From: Henckelia pumila
Lineage: Eukaryota; Streptophyta; Magnoliopsida; Lamiales; Gesneriaceae
Direction of reading: 5' to 3'
Assembly: GCF_033568475.1 (NCBI RefSeq)
Contig: NW_027331831.1
Coordinates: 13,764,001 to 13,828,000, forward strand
DNA: 64,000 bases
The notes below the pieces were generated by a model. That model did not search any database, was not told the origin of the DNA, and was given only the letters and a program-made list of their open reading frames with translations. Both the position numbers and the translations under genes were made by a program. Every line of letters starts with the position of its first letter. The stretch's first letter is position 1. Shown piece by piece: positions 47,991-59,944 of this stretch.

Positions 47991-48037
47991 AAAAAAAGTT
48001 CTATTTGTGTATTACTAATTTAAAATATGTTGAATTA

Positions 48038-51000
48038 GCGGTAGTTATTTTAAACTATTTTAAGTTATTTTAAATGTCTAGCTTATTTGTTTAAATCCTT
48101 TTTAATTGTCTAAATAATTTTTAAATGTTTTAGACTTGTTTATTCAAACCTTTTTTTTTTATTTGTCCAAATTATTTTAAAGGTTTTTATTTTCACTTGT
48201 GTATTTATTTAAATTATTTTTTAAACGTTAGTCTAGTTTGTTTAAATTATTTTAATCGCTTTGCTCGTTATTTAAATATTTTACTCGTAGCCGTGACATT
48301 GGAATATTTAATGTGTTAATTGCCTAAATATTATATTTTTTTCCGCGCATTAGAATTTATTATTTTTAACTTTTGCGAAAATTAGCATTTTTATTCCCAG
48401 ACTAGTAAAATCAAATTTAATATTTTAAATTGGGATTTTCAAGCTTGTATATTTTTTTTTAGTGCATTTTAATTCATAGACCTAAGTTGTTAATTTTGTG
48501 GATAGCACTTTTAATAAAGTGTGCAGCACATTTTCCTAAAATGCATACACTCACATTTTATATACATACACCTATAGTTACACACTTAAATACATAACCT
48601 TAGCCCAAATCACTCTCAAATTACCCACTCATTTCTCACGCCTCACACACACACAAACTCACGACATATTCTCTTCTCAACACACACAAACTCACGACCT
48701 TCTCCAGCTCTTCTCACCGACCGCCGCCAGCAGCTCCTCCTATCTTATTCTTTTCCGGCGAAGTACCTTCACAGCAGGCTGAGCTACCCGTTCCCCTTCG
48801 TTCGAGCCCTGTTCCAGCTCGTACAGCTTCGAACGGCCATGGCTCTTTGAGCTGTTGATTCCCTCGGTTCTTTTCAATTTTTTTAGGCAAGAATGTGGTT
48901 TATTGTTTCCCCCTAGTAATTTATTATGTTGTGTGTTTGTTGGTTAAATTGCATTTCGTTATTTTGAAAGATTTCGTGTGTGCCCTGTTTTTCCTTCGTT
49001 TCTCTCAGGATAAATTCTGTGCAAGTTTCTCTCGGTTCATGCATACAGGACTGTTCAAGAGATTTTTATCCTTTGCTTGTTATGGGTTTAATGATGCTAT
49101 GCATTTAAATGGATGAATACATTGATGCCTCATATTTAGGCTCCCTGCTGGACGTTTGTTTCTCATTTAGCCGAGATTTCTTTTTTTCCGCATTCATGCT
49201 TGGAAAACCATGTTATTCAATGAGCTTGTATTGTATTTGAGATTTGTTTGTGATTGCATTGAGGTTATGCTAGCTTCGAAATTTCCAGAAATTCTCTAAG
49301 CATGGTTCGAACTTTTTTTTCCAGAAAATTTCATTGGGTTGTGTTCGAATTTGTGCATATTTAATTGTGTTGATTTGGATGGTGATTGAGGAGTTACTAT
49401 GGGTGATATGTAGTTCACATGATAGCTTCTAAGTTGGCTTGAAGTTGGCTTGAAGGTTTGGTTGGGGATGCACTAGAATTCGAGGACTTGGGGGCTCAGT
49501 TTGTTAGTGTTTGAGGGGCTGCCTTTGAGCTGGGTTTAAGGTGATTCAAGGTGAGTGGTAGGGGCTGGAAATGAGATGGTATATTGGTCTTGGTCCTAGG
49601 ATTGGAGACTTGGAGGATTGGAGGATATATAGCTAAGTTTGGTCAAGTTTGGAAACAAGTTATGAGCAGATTTTTTTTTGTAAAGTGAGTGGGCTGTCCG
49701 GAAATCGATTTTTAAACAGGGGTTAAACTCGGGTTTTGGCCAAGGGCTCGGGTCGGGAATTAGTCTAGGATGTTGGGAATATGTTGGTCCAAGCGGAAAT
49801 CAATTCGGTTAAGTTTGGGTCGAGTGTTAGATTTTTAATTTATAAGGTGCAGAAATAATTTTTAAGCTCAAGGGCTGCTGCCCGGAATTCGTTTTTTTTT
49901 TTTAAAATGATTGCTTAGGAAATAAATTTCGAGGATGATTTCTCTACCTAGTTCAAAGTGTCAATGAGGCGTGGTTTTAAGCGGAATCCTTTTTGAATAA
50001 GAATCAAGTAAATTATAAATTTTACGGGCAAACCGCTCCCATTTTGTCTTAAGCACAAATTTATGGATTTAGTGTTCCCATCCTTTGGTTTAGCTCCTAA
50101 ATCACAATCCCGATCATCCATGTGTGAGTCATATGCATGATTATCGATATATATATATATATTTACATTTACGTCATATTTACATATGCATGCTAAGTCC
50201 ATATTCAAGTATGAAAGAAAATATTTTTAGGAACGAAGTGAGATGATTGTGACTATAGAAAGTATGGGTTTGGACGGGCTGGGAGATTTTCTGGCTTACC
50301 TTACCAAATTTATGGGTTTGGACGGGCCGGGAGAAATCCTAGCTTCCCTTACCAAGTATGGGTTTGGACGGGCCGGGAGAAATCCTAGCTTCCCTTACCA
50401 AGTATGGGCAAGATGGGTTGGGAGAAATCCTGACTTCCTTGCGGCATAGTGCACTGCAGCCATGATCATGATCGAAATCACAGAGTCACAATTCAAGGAT
50501 CTAAGTTCAAATATTTATGTCTATGTTTCAGAACAGTTTATTCAGTTACAGTTACAGTTCAAAATATTTATGGCTATGTTTCAGTACAGTTTATGCAGTT
50601 ACATTGATTATTTATGACTTAGTCATGCATATGTTATATTCATGTTCATTCCTTTTAGAAGTCTATTTTGTTTAAAGTAAGGGCACAAAACAAAGGTATT
50701 TTTAGTATATGCTACTTTTAATCTGCGTGTGCCTGTATTTTCTTAGTACTCGTTATCCCCTCATATTCTTGTTGAGTATTTTAGACTCACTACACTTATT
50801 GTTTTCAGGTGAGGAGTATTTCATTTAGATCGAGGGGCAAGACTATCGAGTGGACTGCGATGCGGGCACGGCACATCCCTCCGACCTATGCTCATCTTCC
50901 GCATAGTTACTAGAATTTATATGTTATGAAGCATCTATTTGCTTATTTGTCAAATGTATATGAAATGCTTAGTTAGAATTGTTTTGGGCATGTAAACATT

Positions 51001-51240
51001 AGATTTTTTTTAAACACTTTTGGATATTTGTTATGTGGAATCTCTTCCTTGGATTCTCGTTCTTTTTTTTTTCGATTTAGTTTACTTGTGTCATCGGTTG
51101 TATATTTCTTCCATTTTATTTTGTTTGCTGTCTGAGACAGGCGGATTTTCACTTAAACAAATAGGTCATGCCGAAATTTTTATAAAATTTTCTGAAAAAT
51201 CTGCATATTATTTAATTATTATTTAGTTTAGTAGTTAGAG
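48038..51240 (+). repeat. long LTR-like unclassified repeat with internal tandem arrays
   Basis: No pol-type coding sequence. It starts AT-rich and passes through a leader-like segment with CA-rich and pyrimidine-rich sequence (48550-48860). Near 50261-50440 it carries 3.5 copies of a roughly 51-52 bp unit (gggtttggacgggccgggag and agaaatcctagcttccctta). At about 50515-50603 it carries a roughly 70-bp duplication (tttatggctatgtttcag). This resembles long Ty3/gypsy LTRs, but the termini and superfamily are not established. Confidence 0.4.
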
Positions 51241-52320
51241 TTCTTTCACATTATATCACGATCATCATCACAAGGAAGGGTGTTGACAATATATTATTAT
51301 TATATAATGTTGAATGTTGAAAATTGAGTTGTAAAATTTGAAAAATTAGTGTGATGATGTAGATGATGATTTTTAGTTTTTGAACTAATCTCCAAATGAG
51401 ATCTGTAAATAGATCTCTCCATTTGTGTTGAAAAAACAATTGAATTGAGAGAAAAAATTTGTGAAGTGTAGAGTTTGATATATTTTAAGTTTTGAAGTTT
51501 TTTTACTTTTTACCGTAAATTTTTATTTTTTCACAACAAACCACACCCTTAACACATTTTTATTAATTTTATATACTGCCCTCTCCATTAAAACATTCAA
51601 TAAAAATTTATTTTATTGATCAAAAGATTTCTATAACATTCCAAATTTACCATTATATTAACTTAAATTATTATAACTTGACATGTGTTAATTTTTAATG
51701 TTTTCATAATTATTATTTTTGAAATTTTAATAATTATTTAGTTTAAATATTTTTTTAATATTTGAAAATTTTGATTTCAAATTGCTATCAATTTGAATTA
51801 ATTTATTTTCGATTCGAATTAATTTATTTGTGTGAAAATATATATTAAATTACATATAATAAACTTAAAAAAATAGTTACAATATATTAAAATTTACATA
51901 TATAAAAATCAAATATACCATTGTAATTTTGACTATTTTCAATTTTGTTTTTATATTTTTAATATTTCTAGTTATTACGTATAGCAAAAAATGTTGGGGA
52001 TTAGGTGTGTGGATATGGGGATGTGAATACACACTAAAAAATATTTTGGAGTTAAAATAGTTCGTTCATGAAATGTTCGAAAATGAACTGACCACCGAAA
52101 AATTATATCGAGTTTGGTTACAAAACCAATCGAAAAACACTCGAAATTTTAATCCCTCTAAAAACTGATTAAGCGTTTGAGAAATCGTTTGCAAATATTG
52201 CAAGTTAAGATAGTAAAAACATTTTGCTTGAAACATTTTATCAAATATTTTGTATGAAACATTTTGGTATTTTTTCAAACACATAAAATGCTTCAACAAT
52301 GCATCTCAAAACAGCAATGA
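51241..52320. other. AT-rich sequence without recognised features
   Basis: No gene or clear repeat boundary is visible. The region around 52030-52280 repeats gaaacattttg motifs. Confidence 0.5.
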
Positions 52321-53021
52321 TAAGTAATGCGTTAAAGTAAGTAGACACGAATTTGTTTATGGATGTTCGGAGATAAAACTCCTACGTCACCCCTTATTCC
52401 TTTTACAAGGATACACTAGAAAACTTTGGCTATTACAACGTCTTTTAATACACCTACTCCAACCTTAGTACTTACCCACAGCCTAAGTCGAAACTCCTAG
52501 ATTCTCAATCTCTCTCCAATTACATAACACTGGAGATATAAAGTTTTCACAATCTTCAACGTCTTTGTGAGAAGACACTCACTCAACTCATCCATACAAA
52601 TCATCTAACAAATGTGTGTGAGTGAGTTGGAGTTGGGATGTGAAGAACTTGACTATGAAAGCTCAAGAAATCTGGTGTGTTCTTCACACCAAGAGCAAAC
52701 TCTTGACTAAGCTGAATAACCTGTTTTGACGCCATTTTCATGTGGAAAAGCTCTAACTTAGTTGAAATAATCTTTTGGTCGTCTACTCTTTCTTCTCCTC
52801 AATCTCCATATCTTCTATTTATAGCCTCCAAGAATGATATAGACGTTATATAGAAGAATATGACTATTGAAAAAGGTTTTGTACTGTTTCTGACAACACA
52901 ACGGTCATATTCTATTCATGGACTATAGCTTTGACCGGTTGAATAGATCTGGATCTGGATTAGTTGACGAGCGAGAACATGTGACAAGCTTGATGATCGG
53001 TCGAGTGAGAACAGGTGACAA
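52321..53021. other. unclassified repeat-like sequence
   Basis: The style (ctacgtcaccccttattcc, then ttacaaggatacactaga) is like non-coding parts of plant LTR elements. It runs up to the target site of the element at 53030 and appears to continue after it at 53819. No coding domain. Confidence 0.35.
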
Positions 53022-53029
53022 GCTTGGTG

Positions 53030-53810
53030 CAGGCCCGGACATATAGTATAAATTTAGAGGCAAGTGCCTCGAGCCCCAAAATTTTGGGGCACCAAAATTT
53101 TTAAAAATTACTAGTATAGTATATAATTAATTCAGGACCTCATTCCATGAATAATAATTAATGGGTAGTAACCTGTGATGAAGACTTGAAGTCTCACTGT
53201 CTATTTATCTTTTTATCTCTCATAAACATTCAACAAGAATCGATAATGAATCCGAAATATCTATCAAGAAAGTTCCCGCTAAAAACCAAATCCCCACTAT
53301 TCTATGATTAACAAGCTCGCTATCACTCGATCTCTATTTATTGATTTGTTTCAGGTTATTTTTCAACACTTGACTGCATAATTTTTTTGATTCATCAGAA
53401 GTTGTATTTATCGAAAGAGGGTTTTTCAAGTTGAAGTTGTGCGAAACTCATCTCTGATTAACTATGTTATATGAAAGATAAATGACTTGGTTATGCGTCA
53501 ATCAAGAAAAGAAGTGTTTGAGAACAGTTATCAAAATTAATCAATATTTTCGCTTCCAAAACTGAAAGACGATCAATATTCAAGTGAATATGTATTGGTT
53601 CAAAACATAAATTTCACATTTTGTTTGGATGATCTTGGCTTTATTAGTATTTGTTTATGACATATTTTTATCTATCTTTAATTTTATTTGTAGAAGTCAT
53701 GTTATTTATACTATCATACTTATCGATGAAAAAATATATGAATATTAAGCTTTAAGACCATCAATTTTTTATGCTCACATCAGGCCTAAAAAAACTCAGG
53801 TCCGGCACTG
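53030..53810. mobile_element. hAT-like TIR element with exact 8-bp target duplication
   Basis: An exact duplication gcttggtg lies at 53022-53029 and 53811-53818. The ends are CAGGCCCGGACATA and, reverse complemented, CAGTGCCGGACCTGAG, close to the CAG-G-CCGG type termini of plant hAT elements. The subterminal gagccccaaaattttggggc is a small palindrome. No transposase is present. Confidence 0.85.
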
Positions 53811-53818
53811 GCTTGGTG

Positions 53819-54950
53819 ATCGGTCGAGTGAGAGCAGGTGACAAGCTTGGTGAGAGCACCTCGACTGGTTAATAAATGCTATCTGTTCAAGTGATTATAA
53901 TTATTTTTGCGTTGATTTCTAGGCAAAGTTATGAACAACAAAGCTGTAGCCCTCATCTTAGATTTCCACTGAATCAAAAATTACTCAATTCGGAGTTCAT
54001 ATACGAAATTTATGCTCAAAATACCAGAGATTCTCAAAACAGTCAAGGGGACTTTTCAACCTCAGTTGTTGAGAGAATGTTGACCGGTCGAGTGCTTATA
54101 AATCTTGATGCGTTGATTTTTGAGCAAAGTGATAACATGAAAGTTGTAGCCCTTTTTCTTGCCTTTCCAACGCATAAAGAATCACTCCATTTGGATTTAT
54201 ATCTGAGCGATATACTCAAACAACTAGACTTTCTACATACTTGAGTTCAATTATCAAACTGTGCAGAACTAGCAAATTACCCTTAATATATCAGCAACTT
54301 AGTCTCTGATTCAGAAATTGAAGTGTGAATATGATTTTTAGATCATATTCTTATATTTGAAACACTTACTGAATCTTTCCATTTGGATAACGGAGCTGAG
54401 AGATATAACCATTAAACAAGAGCTGGTCTGTCAATCTATTTGCCGCTACACTTTATCCAACTCTATCTTGAGACAATGGTTTGGCCTAGATATCATCCGA
54501 ATTGTTCCATCTGGCATGAGATATGAATTGTAGAATTTGCATTTGCTATGAGATGGTTTTGGCAACTAGTCATTTGGATCATCGAGCTATGAAATATGCT
54601 TGAAACAAATAGCTGCGCCAGAAACTAAGTTGAACTAATATTGTATTCCAACAACTTTGCACTTTCAATTTGTGATCTATCAACTGCACACTAAGTAAAT
54701 ATGTTAGAAACACAATAGCAACTTTTGTTATCATCAAAATAAGATTGATTGCATTTTCGGAACCAACAAAAATCATTAATCATAATTTAAATTTTCAAAT
54801 TTTGATTATTTTTATGAATTTTTTAATGATATATTAGACATTTCTATTTTTTGTTATATTTTGTACACCCCTACAAATTTGAAGGGAGGTATTCATAATT
54901 TTTAAAAATAACTGGTTTTTTTTTGTAATACTAGAAAATCTCGAGGGAGG
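53819..54950. other. unclassified repeat-like sequence with degenerate internal duplications
   Basis: The blocks gaacaacaaagctgtagccct (53931) and acatgaaagttgtagccct (54133) head two related segments of about 200 bp, with fainter relatives near 54340 and 54560. Before the next LTR-like start lies a purine tract ctcgagggagg (54940-54950). An open frame at 53876-54244 is probably chance. Confidence 0.4.
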
Positions 54951-57241
54951 TGTAGTGACCCGACCCAGATCACTTACTAGCTAGAACTTAAACATACAAT
55001 TAACTTAAATAAGATAAACTTAGTTAGAGAATATAGTTGCGAAAACGTAAAAATACCAAACCGGCAGAATACAACCGGATCAATAACTGAAAACTCAAGT
55101 ATAAATCATACAACCATATCGAATAAGATAGGAATAAGATTAAACTAAACCCACGGTAACTTCTACTCGCAATCCCTGGTCACCAACAGATCACTAACTT
55201 GTCCGTCTAGAGCCTGCAATCTGCTCCATCGAATAGGGTTTTCAAGATAACAACAAAGATGTGAGCAATAATAGCTCATATGTAATGTATGAGTAATCAG
55301 GTCTATATGCAAATATGACATGATTTCATGAATGCTCTAGTAATCAAGGATCACACTGAAATATCAAGCTCAGATTGTATGCGCTACCAGTATGCGCATG
55401 CTGCTTCAAAGATACAGTAGGTGCTACACATGCTGACTCTGCTTCAAAGATACAGTAGGTGCTACACATACTATCACAGTCTTTGGTAGCCACACACGCT
55501 GCTCCATCGATAAAGTGAGAGACACACAATACCGGATCATACAAGAAATTTAGGGTTGAGTGACCCTATATGACTAGTTATCAACAAAGGATAAAAGTCT
55601 CAACATGGTATGCAAATATCACATACATATCATGACAAGATATACATGCATCATATGACAAATAATAATGCATTAAATAACAATGCAGAACATAAATATG
55701 CTTACTCATCTGAAACCTCAACTCGCTTATCTGGGAGTACAATAGCCTAAACTTCAGGCCTACATGTCAAGTCATATTGATGTAGTTTATCTAGAAGCAT
55801 AAAATAATTCACTAGCTACTCCCAATAGCTATTAGGAGTTCAAGTCTATATCTTTGTCTGTTACTAGCCCGCTGACGTAAAAAACTCAAAACTTGAGCAT
55901 AGCCCCGCTCCAAGCCTAGTAGCCTCCTGCTATTACCCAACCCTTGAAAATATGACTAGAAACCCTCAAGTATAGACCGAATGACTAAAAAAATAATTGA
56001 ATTTGCACTTAGAAAATGAAATCTCACGGATAATATATAGGCGGAGTTCAAACAATCCAATCTAGGGTTCAAACGATCCGATCTAGGGTTCATACGGTCC
56101 GATCTTGCGTGTCTTGACACATCTCTGGACAGATATCTTCGGACGCTCTGACTTAAATTCGGACGGTCTGGTCGTCTTCAGACGATCCGATCTATTTCGG
56201 ATGTTCCGATCTTAACACTTGCCAAACGCAAATTGACACCTCACAAGCACCCGTATCTCACTGGGGTTCGGACTAGGGTGGAATAGGGTCGGAACCCATC
56301 CCGTAACCTTCCTACCCAATTCCCGTCCCGAAAAGAATCGAAATTTTTTTTTTCTCCCGATCCCGTACCCGACACGATCCCGAACATTCGGGATCCCGTT
56401 GGGTAGGGAGAGAAAATCTAGAAATTATATTTCATGTTTAAGATTTCGTACAAAAAACAAAAAAAAAGTGATTATTTTAGTAAAAAATAATATTTATAAA
56501 CTTATATTTCTAAATAAAAAAATAAATATTCAACTTAAAACATATAATATTAAAATATTTCGGATAATACTTCAAGATTTTGGCAAGAGAAGAAGTGCAT
56601 CGGATAATTATTAATAAAATGTTCGGATACAAATTACTAGATAAATTTTGTTAAATAGATTGTAAAATTGCATCTCTTGTTCTACATATTTGTTCTAATC
56701 AGAAAATTATTAAAATGAATTAATTAAATTATTAATTTATTTTTTAAAAATATTCAAAAATAAAATGTCATTTCGTGATTTTACAATTCGACCGTTCCAA
56801 CAATAAGCAATTATGCGAATTAAGTCCACAATTAGTTGTCATATGGATTGAAACCTAATAATATTTAGTTCAATCTATTGATAAAATTATCAATAAAATA
56901 TATTATAATATTATTTCGGGACGGGTCGAAAATCTCGTCGGGATAATGTATTATTCTCGATATTAATCGGGAAGTAAAAAATCCCGAAAATGTCGGGTTG
57001 AGATTTTTTGGGACGGGGATGAGATGGGACCCGGGAAGGGTCGGATTTCGGGAATGTTTGTCATCCCAAGTTCGGACGGTCTGAACCTCATTCGGAATGT
57101 CCGATCTGTTTGCTCCCTCCAAACCAGTTCGGCTGGTTTCGGACTAATCTGGCCCTCGAAGCCGATTTTCATATTTGTTTTGCTTAATTATTACCTCTTA
57201 ATCATGTTTTACCAATTTAAACATGTAAATTAAAACTTCGG
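54951..57241 (+). repeat. LTR-like sequence (TGTAGTG family), interrupted by a TIR element
   Basis: Begins TGTAGTGACCCGACCC directly after a polypurine-like ctcgagggagg, the arrangement expected at the start of a 3' LTR. It includes a duplicated tgcttcaaagatacagtagg (55400, 55440) and a cluster of short repeats of ccgatct/ggacggtctg type (56040-56220) that resumes after the inserted element (57070-57115). The right terminus is not identified. The start resembles 32521. Confidence 0.5.
56274..57069. mobile_element. hAT-like TIR element with exact 8-bp target duplication
   Basis: gttcggac occurs at 56266-56273 and 57070-57077. The ends are TAGGGTGGAATAGG and, reverse complemented, TTGGGATGACAAAC, which are short and imperfect. 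The interior has inverted blocks rich in cccgta/cgggat motifs near both ends and an AT-rich middle with no transposase. Confidence 0.75.
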
Positions 57242-57930
57242 TAGGGGTGTCAATTCGGATAGTTTCGGATCGAGTTGGCGAAAGATATTATTTAAACATT
57301 TCTTGACCCGAACGCGAATCAACCTAAAAATGATTAACCCGAATCTTAAACCGACTAACTCGGCTAAGTCGATCAACCCGATTTTATTTATTTATTTTTT
57401 AACAAAATAATATAAAAAAATTTAAAACACACAATAGTAATAGTGATAAACATAATAACAAAATCTAAGCTTATATATAATTTAAATTGAAAGTCTAGTG
57501 ATAGCAAATTTAAAATATTTTTACTACAACTTGTTCATTTATGTTATCTGTTGTAGACCTTCAAAGTTTCACTTTTCATAGATCTAAGAATTCAGCTATT
57601 GCTGGCATTCGATCATAGGAATCTCTATCGTTCTACATTCGAGAAAAAATTAAAAAATAGTTTAAAAAATAAAAATTTTATAAAATAAATGAAAATATAT
57701 TATATCAATATACAATAATTTTTTTTTTCAAATATACAATATATAAAAATGTAGCGATTAATTCTTAATAATAATAATAATAATAATAATAAAAAGAAGA
57801 AGGACAACAACAACAATAATAAGTTTCGGGTTAGCTTTCGAGTTTAACCCCATTCGATATAATCAAAAAACCATCAATCCTAACCTAATATTTTTTGGTT
57901 TAATGAGTTGAGTTCATTTTTTACACACTT
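57242..57930. mobile_element. possible hAT-like TIR element
   Basis: Begins TAGGGGTGTCAATTCGG, a terminus commonly seen in plant hAT MITEs. The right end is poorly preserved (reverse complement approximately AAGTGTGTAAAAAATG). The flanks aacttcgg and aactcggg match at 6/8. Subterminal sequences gtttcggatcgagttgg and ggttaatgagttgagttc-like stretches are inverted in character. Confidence 0.45.
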
Positions 57931-58796
57931 AACTCGGGTACCTACAGGACATGCGTGCAATTAACCAAAACTTTTATTATGTTAAATTAAGATTGTTTTA
58001 GAATAATTTTTCAAATATATGTCAAATATTGTAAATATTATTATTACTAATCGCAGTAAGCATGTTTTTTTTTAGGTTTATTATATATGTGTTGTAATTT
58101 TATTATTATTTCATCAAAAAATTTACATAATTATTTATAATCCCAAAATAGTAATAGATTTTTTTATTTATTTGAATTAATTTTATAAAACTGAGAAACA
58201 TAATATATGTAATGTCGATCTCAATTTTTTCATGCAATATTTGGTATTTAATTTTTTCTTCTCTTCTCTCCATCTTGTTTAAAGGCTACAAAATAAAAGG
58301 TGTTCTTTTATTTTATTTTTTAAGTCTCTTGAAAGATATTAAATTTTTGTGAGACATTTTTTTTAAAAAAAATTACATTGTCATTAATGTTTTATTACTT
58401 AAAATAACTTTCTTTGTTTCATTTATTTCTAACATGTACTCGAGAGGATTCTTAGTATTTTGAAATATATTGATTTTTTTAGTTTTTAAATGTGTAATTA
58501 TATTATAAATATAGTCATAATTATGCTTCATAATATAATGAAAGATGAAATTATTAATGATTGTTTGCTGGTATATATTGAGAATCAAAATTTTGAAAAG
58601 TTGATATAATTCACTTGTAGTTGTAGACGATATTCGTGATTTGCAAAGAGAATATTTAAATTCTAATAGATTCGAGAAATAATGATATATTTATATTTTT
58701 TTATGATGAATGTTGATGTAATATTTGATATTAATATAATATTTTTAAAATTTTATTGTTATATATAATAAATATTTGATCTTTCTCGAGTTTGAT
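57931..58796. other. AT-rich sequence without recognised features
   Basis: No gene seen on either strand. Long t and a runs only. Confidence 0.5.
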
Positions 58797-58805
58797 ATTG
58801 GCCCT

Positions 58806-59018
58806 GGGGCTGTAAACGAGCCGAACCGAGCCGAACTATAACAAAATTTCAGTATTCGAGTTCGAGCTCGAGTTCGAATTGAGATATTCGAAGTTCGGTT
58901 CAAAGCTCGAAATTTTTTTAATTTTCGGCTCGAGTTTGATTCGATAGAGAGTTCGAGTTCGATTCGAAAATAACGAGCCAGCTCGCGAACTTTCGATAAA
59001 TTTATTATTTTTTATATA

Positions 59019-59064
<46 letters not shown>

Positions 59065-59245
59065 TATATATATATATATTAAATAAAGGCTCGCGAGCTT
59101 TCGTATTTTCGGCTCGAGTTCGGCTCGACTAATAGTTCGAACATGTTCGAGTCTGCTCGAGTTTGAAAAATTCGAATCCGAATCGAATATTTTTTCAAGT
59201 CGGATCGAAAAGTTCGCGAGCCGGCTTGGTTCGTTTACAGCCCTA
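58806..59245. mobile_element. TIR element (ggctgtaaacg termini)
   Basis: The left GGGGCTGTAAACGAGCC and the right, reverse complemented TAGGGCTGTAAACGAACC, continue into ccgagccg and cggctcg. The flanks attggccct (58797-58805) and attggcccc (59246-59254) give an 8/9 target duplication. Long (TA)n at about 59015-59078 sits in the middle, and gctcgag/ttcgagt repeats fill the arms. It is non-coding; hAT or Mutator-like is undecided. Confidence 0.7.
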
Positions 59246-59254
59246 ATTGGCCCC

Positions 59255-59941
59255 CCCTAGTATCTACTTTTGGCTCTGCCCCTGACAGTAAGGTACATGT
59301 TCTGTGTTGCGGATGTGGAGAACCGAATTAATATGTATTACTGGGGAATAAATTCTAGGTTTTTGTTTTTTCTTTTGCCTAGAAAAGAAATTTGAAATAC
59401 AAAAATGAAGTATATTTATTGATCAATTGTAACTAAAATTTGTTGATGACATTATTTTATTTCAAGATTAAACATGAAATTTGAATTCTAAATTCTGATT
59501 ATATATACTAGCTTATCAATAAGAGAGAGATGATTTTGATTAGAAATTTCATCATAGAATAAAACCTAGAATTCTAAATTGTTTGATTATCTTTACTATA
59601 TTATAATAATTCTCTACCTTTTAAAAACTATTTTGGTATGCAAATGATGACATCATTCTAATATTACATTTATACCCTAAAAATGACTTTGTCTTTTCAT
59701 TGTGGTTGGATAAAATAGACAAAAACTATTCAACTCACTATCTTCATCTTTCACCATCTTCTCTCATTATCTTTGTTTTTTCAAATCAAATGATTCAACC
59801 CCACTATCTTCATATCCTATCATCTTCTCCCACTATCTTGGTTTTTTCAAATCAAATATTTTAAAATAAAATAAATACATAAGATTTATATATTATATCA
59901 CACACGCAAAGCGTGTGCTTGGATGCTAGTATTTATAATAT
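59255..59941. other. intergenic repeat-like sequence
   Basis: No gene recognised. The segment 59730-59880 holds an imperfect direct duplication (actatcttcatcttt/actatcttcatatcc, then tctcattatctttg/tctcccactatcttgg). It ends acacacgcaaagcgtgtgc, a small palindrome. Confidence 0.4.
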
Positions 59942-59944
59942 TCT

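Larger units (their letters stand above)
42583..48037. repeat. large imperfect palindrome, arms about 2.4-2.5 kb
   Basis: The left arm 42583-45573 and right arm 45628-48037 are inverted copies separated by about 54 bp. Matched landmarks: 42590 aacatattttaaattag against 48017-48036; 43698-44003 against 46651-46953 (two related 100-codon frames); 44770-44843 against 45830-45905; and the inner sequence around 45440-45560 against 45640-45770. The left arm is longer because a 517-bp hAT-like element (plus its 8-bp duplication) sits at 44843-45359. Identity looks like 85-90% by eye. Confidence 0.9.

Noticed and set aside
50140..50165. TA run as another hairpin-MITE site
   Set aside because: No inverted arms flank it and the gagtttt end motif is absent.
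53876..54244. 122-codon open frame on +
   Set aside because: It lies across two degenerate direct repeats of retrotransposon-like DNA and resembles no protein family.
58806..59245. Calling this firmly hAT
   Set aside because: The duplication can be read as 8 or 9 bp, so Mutator-like is equally possible.
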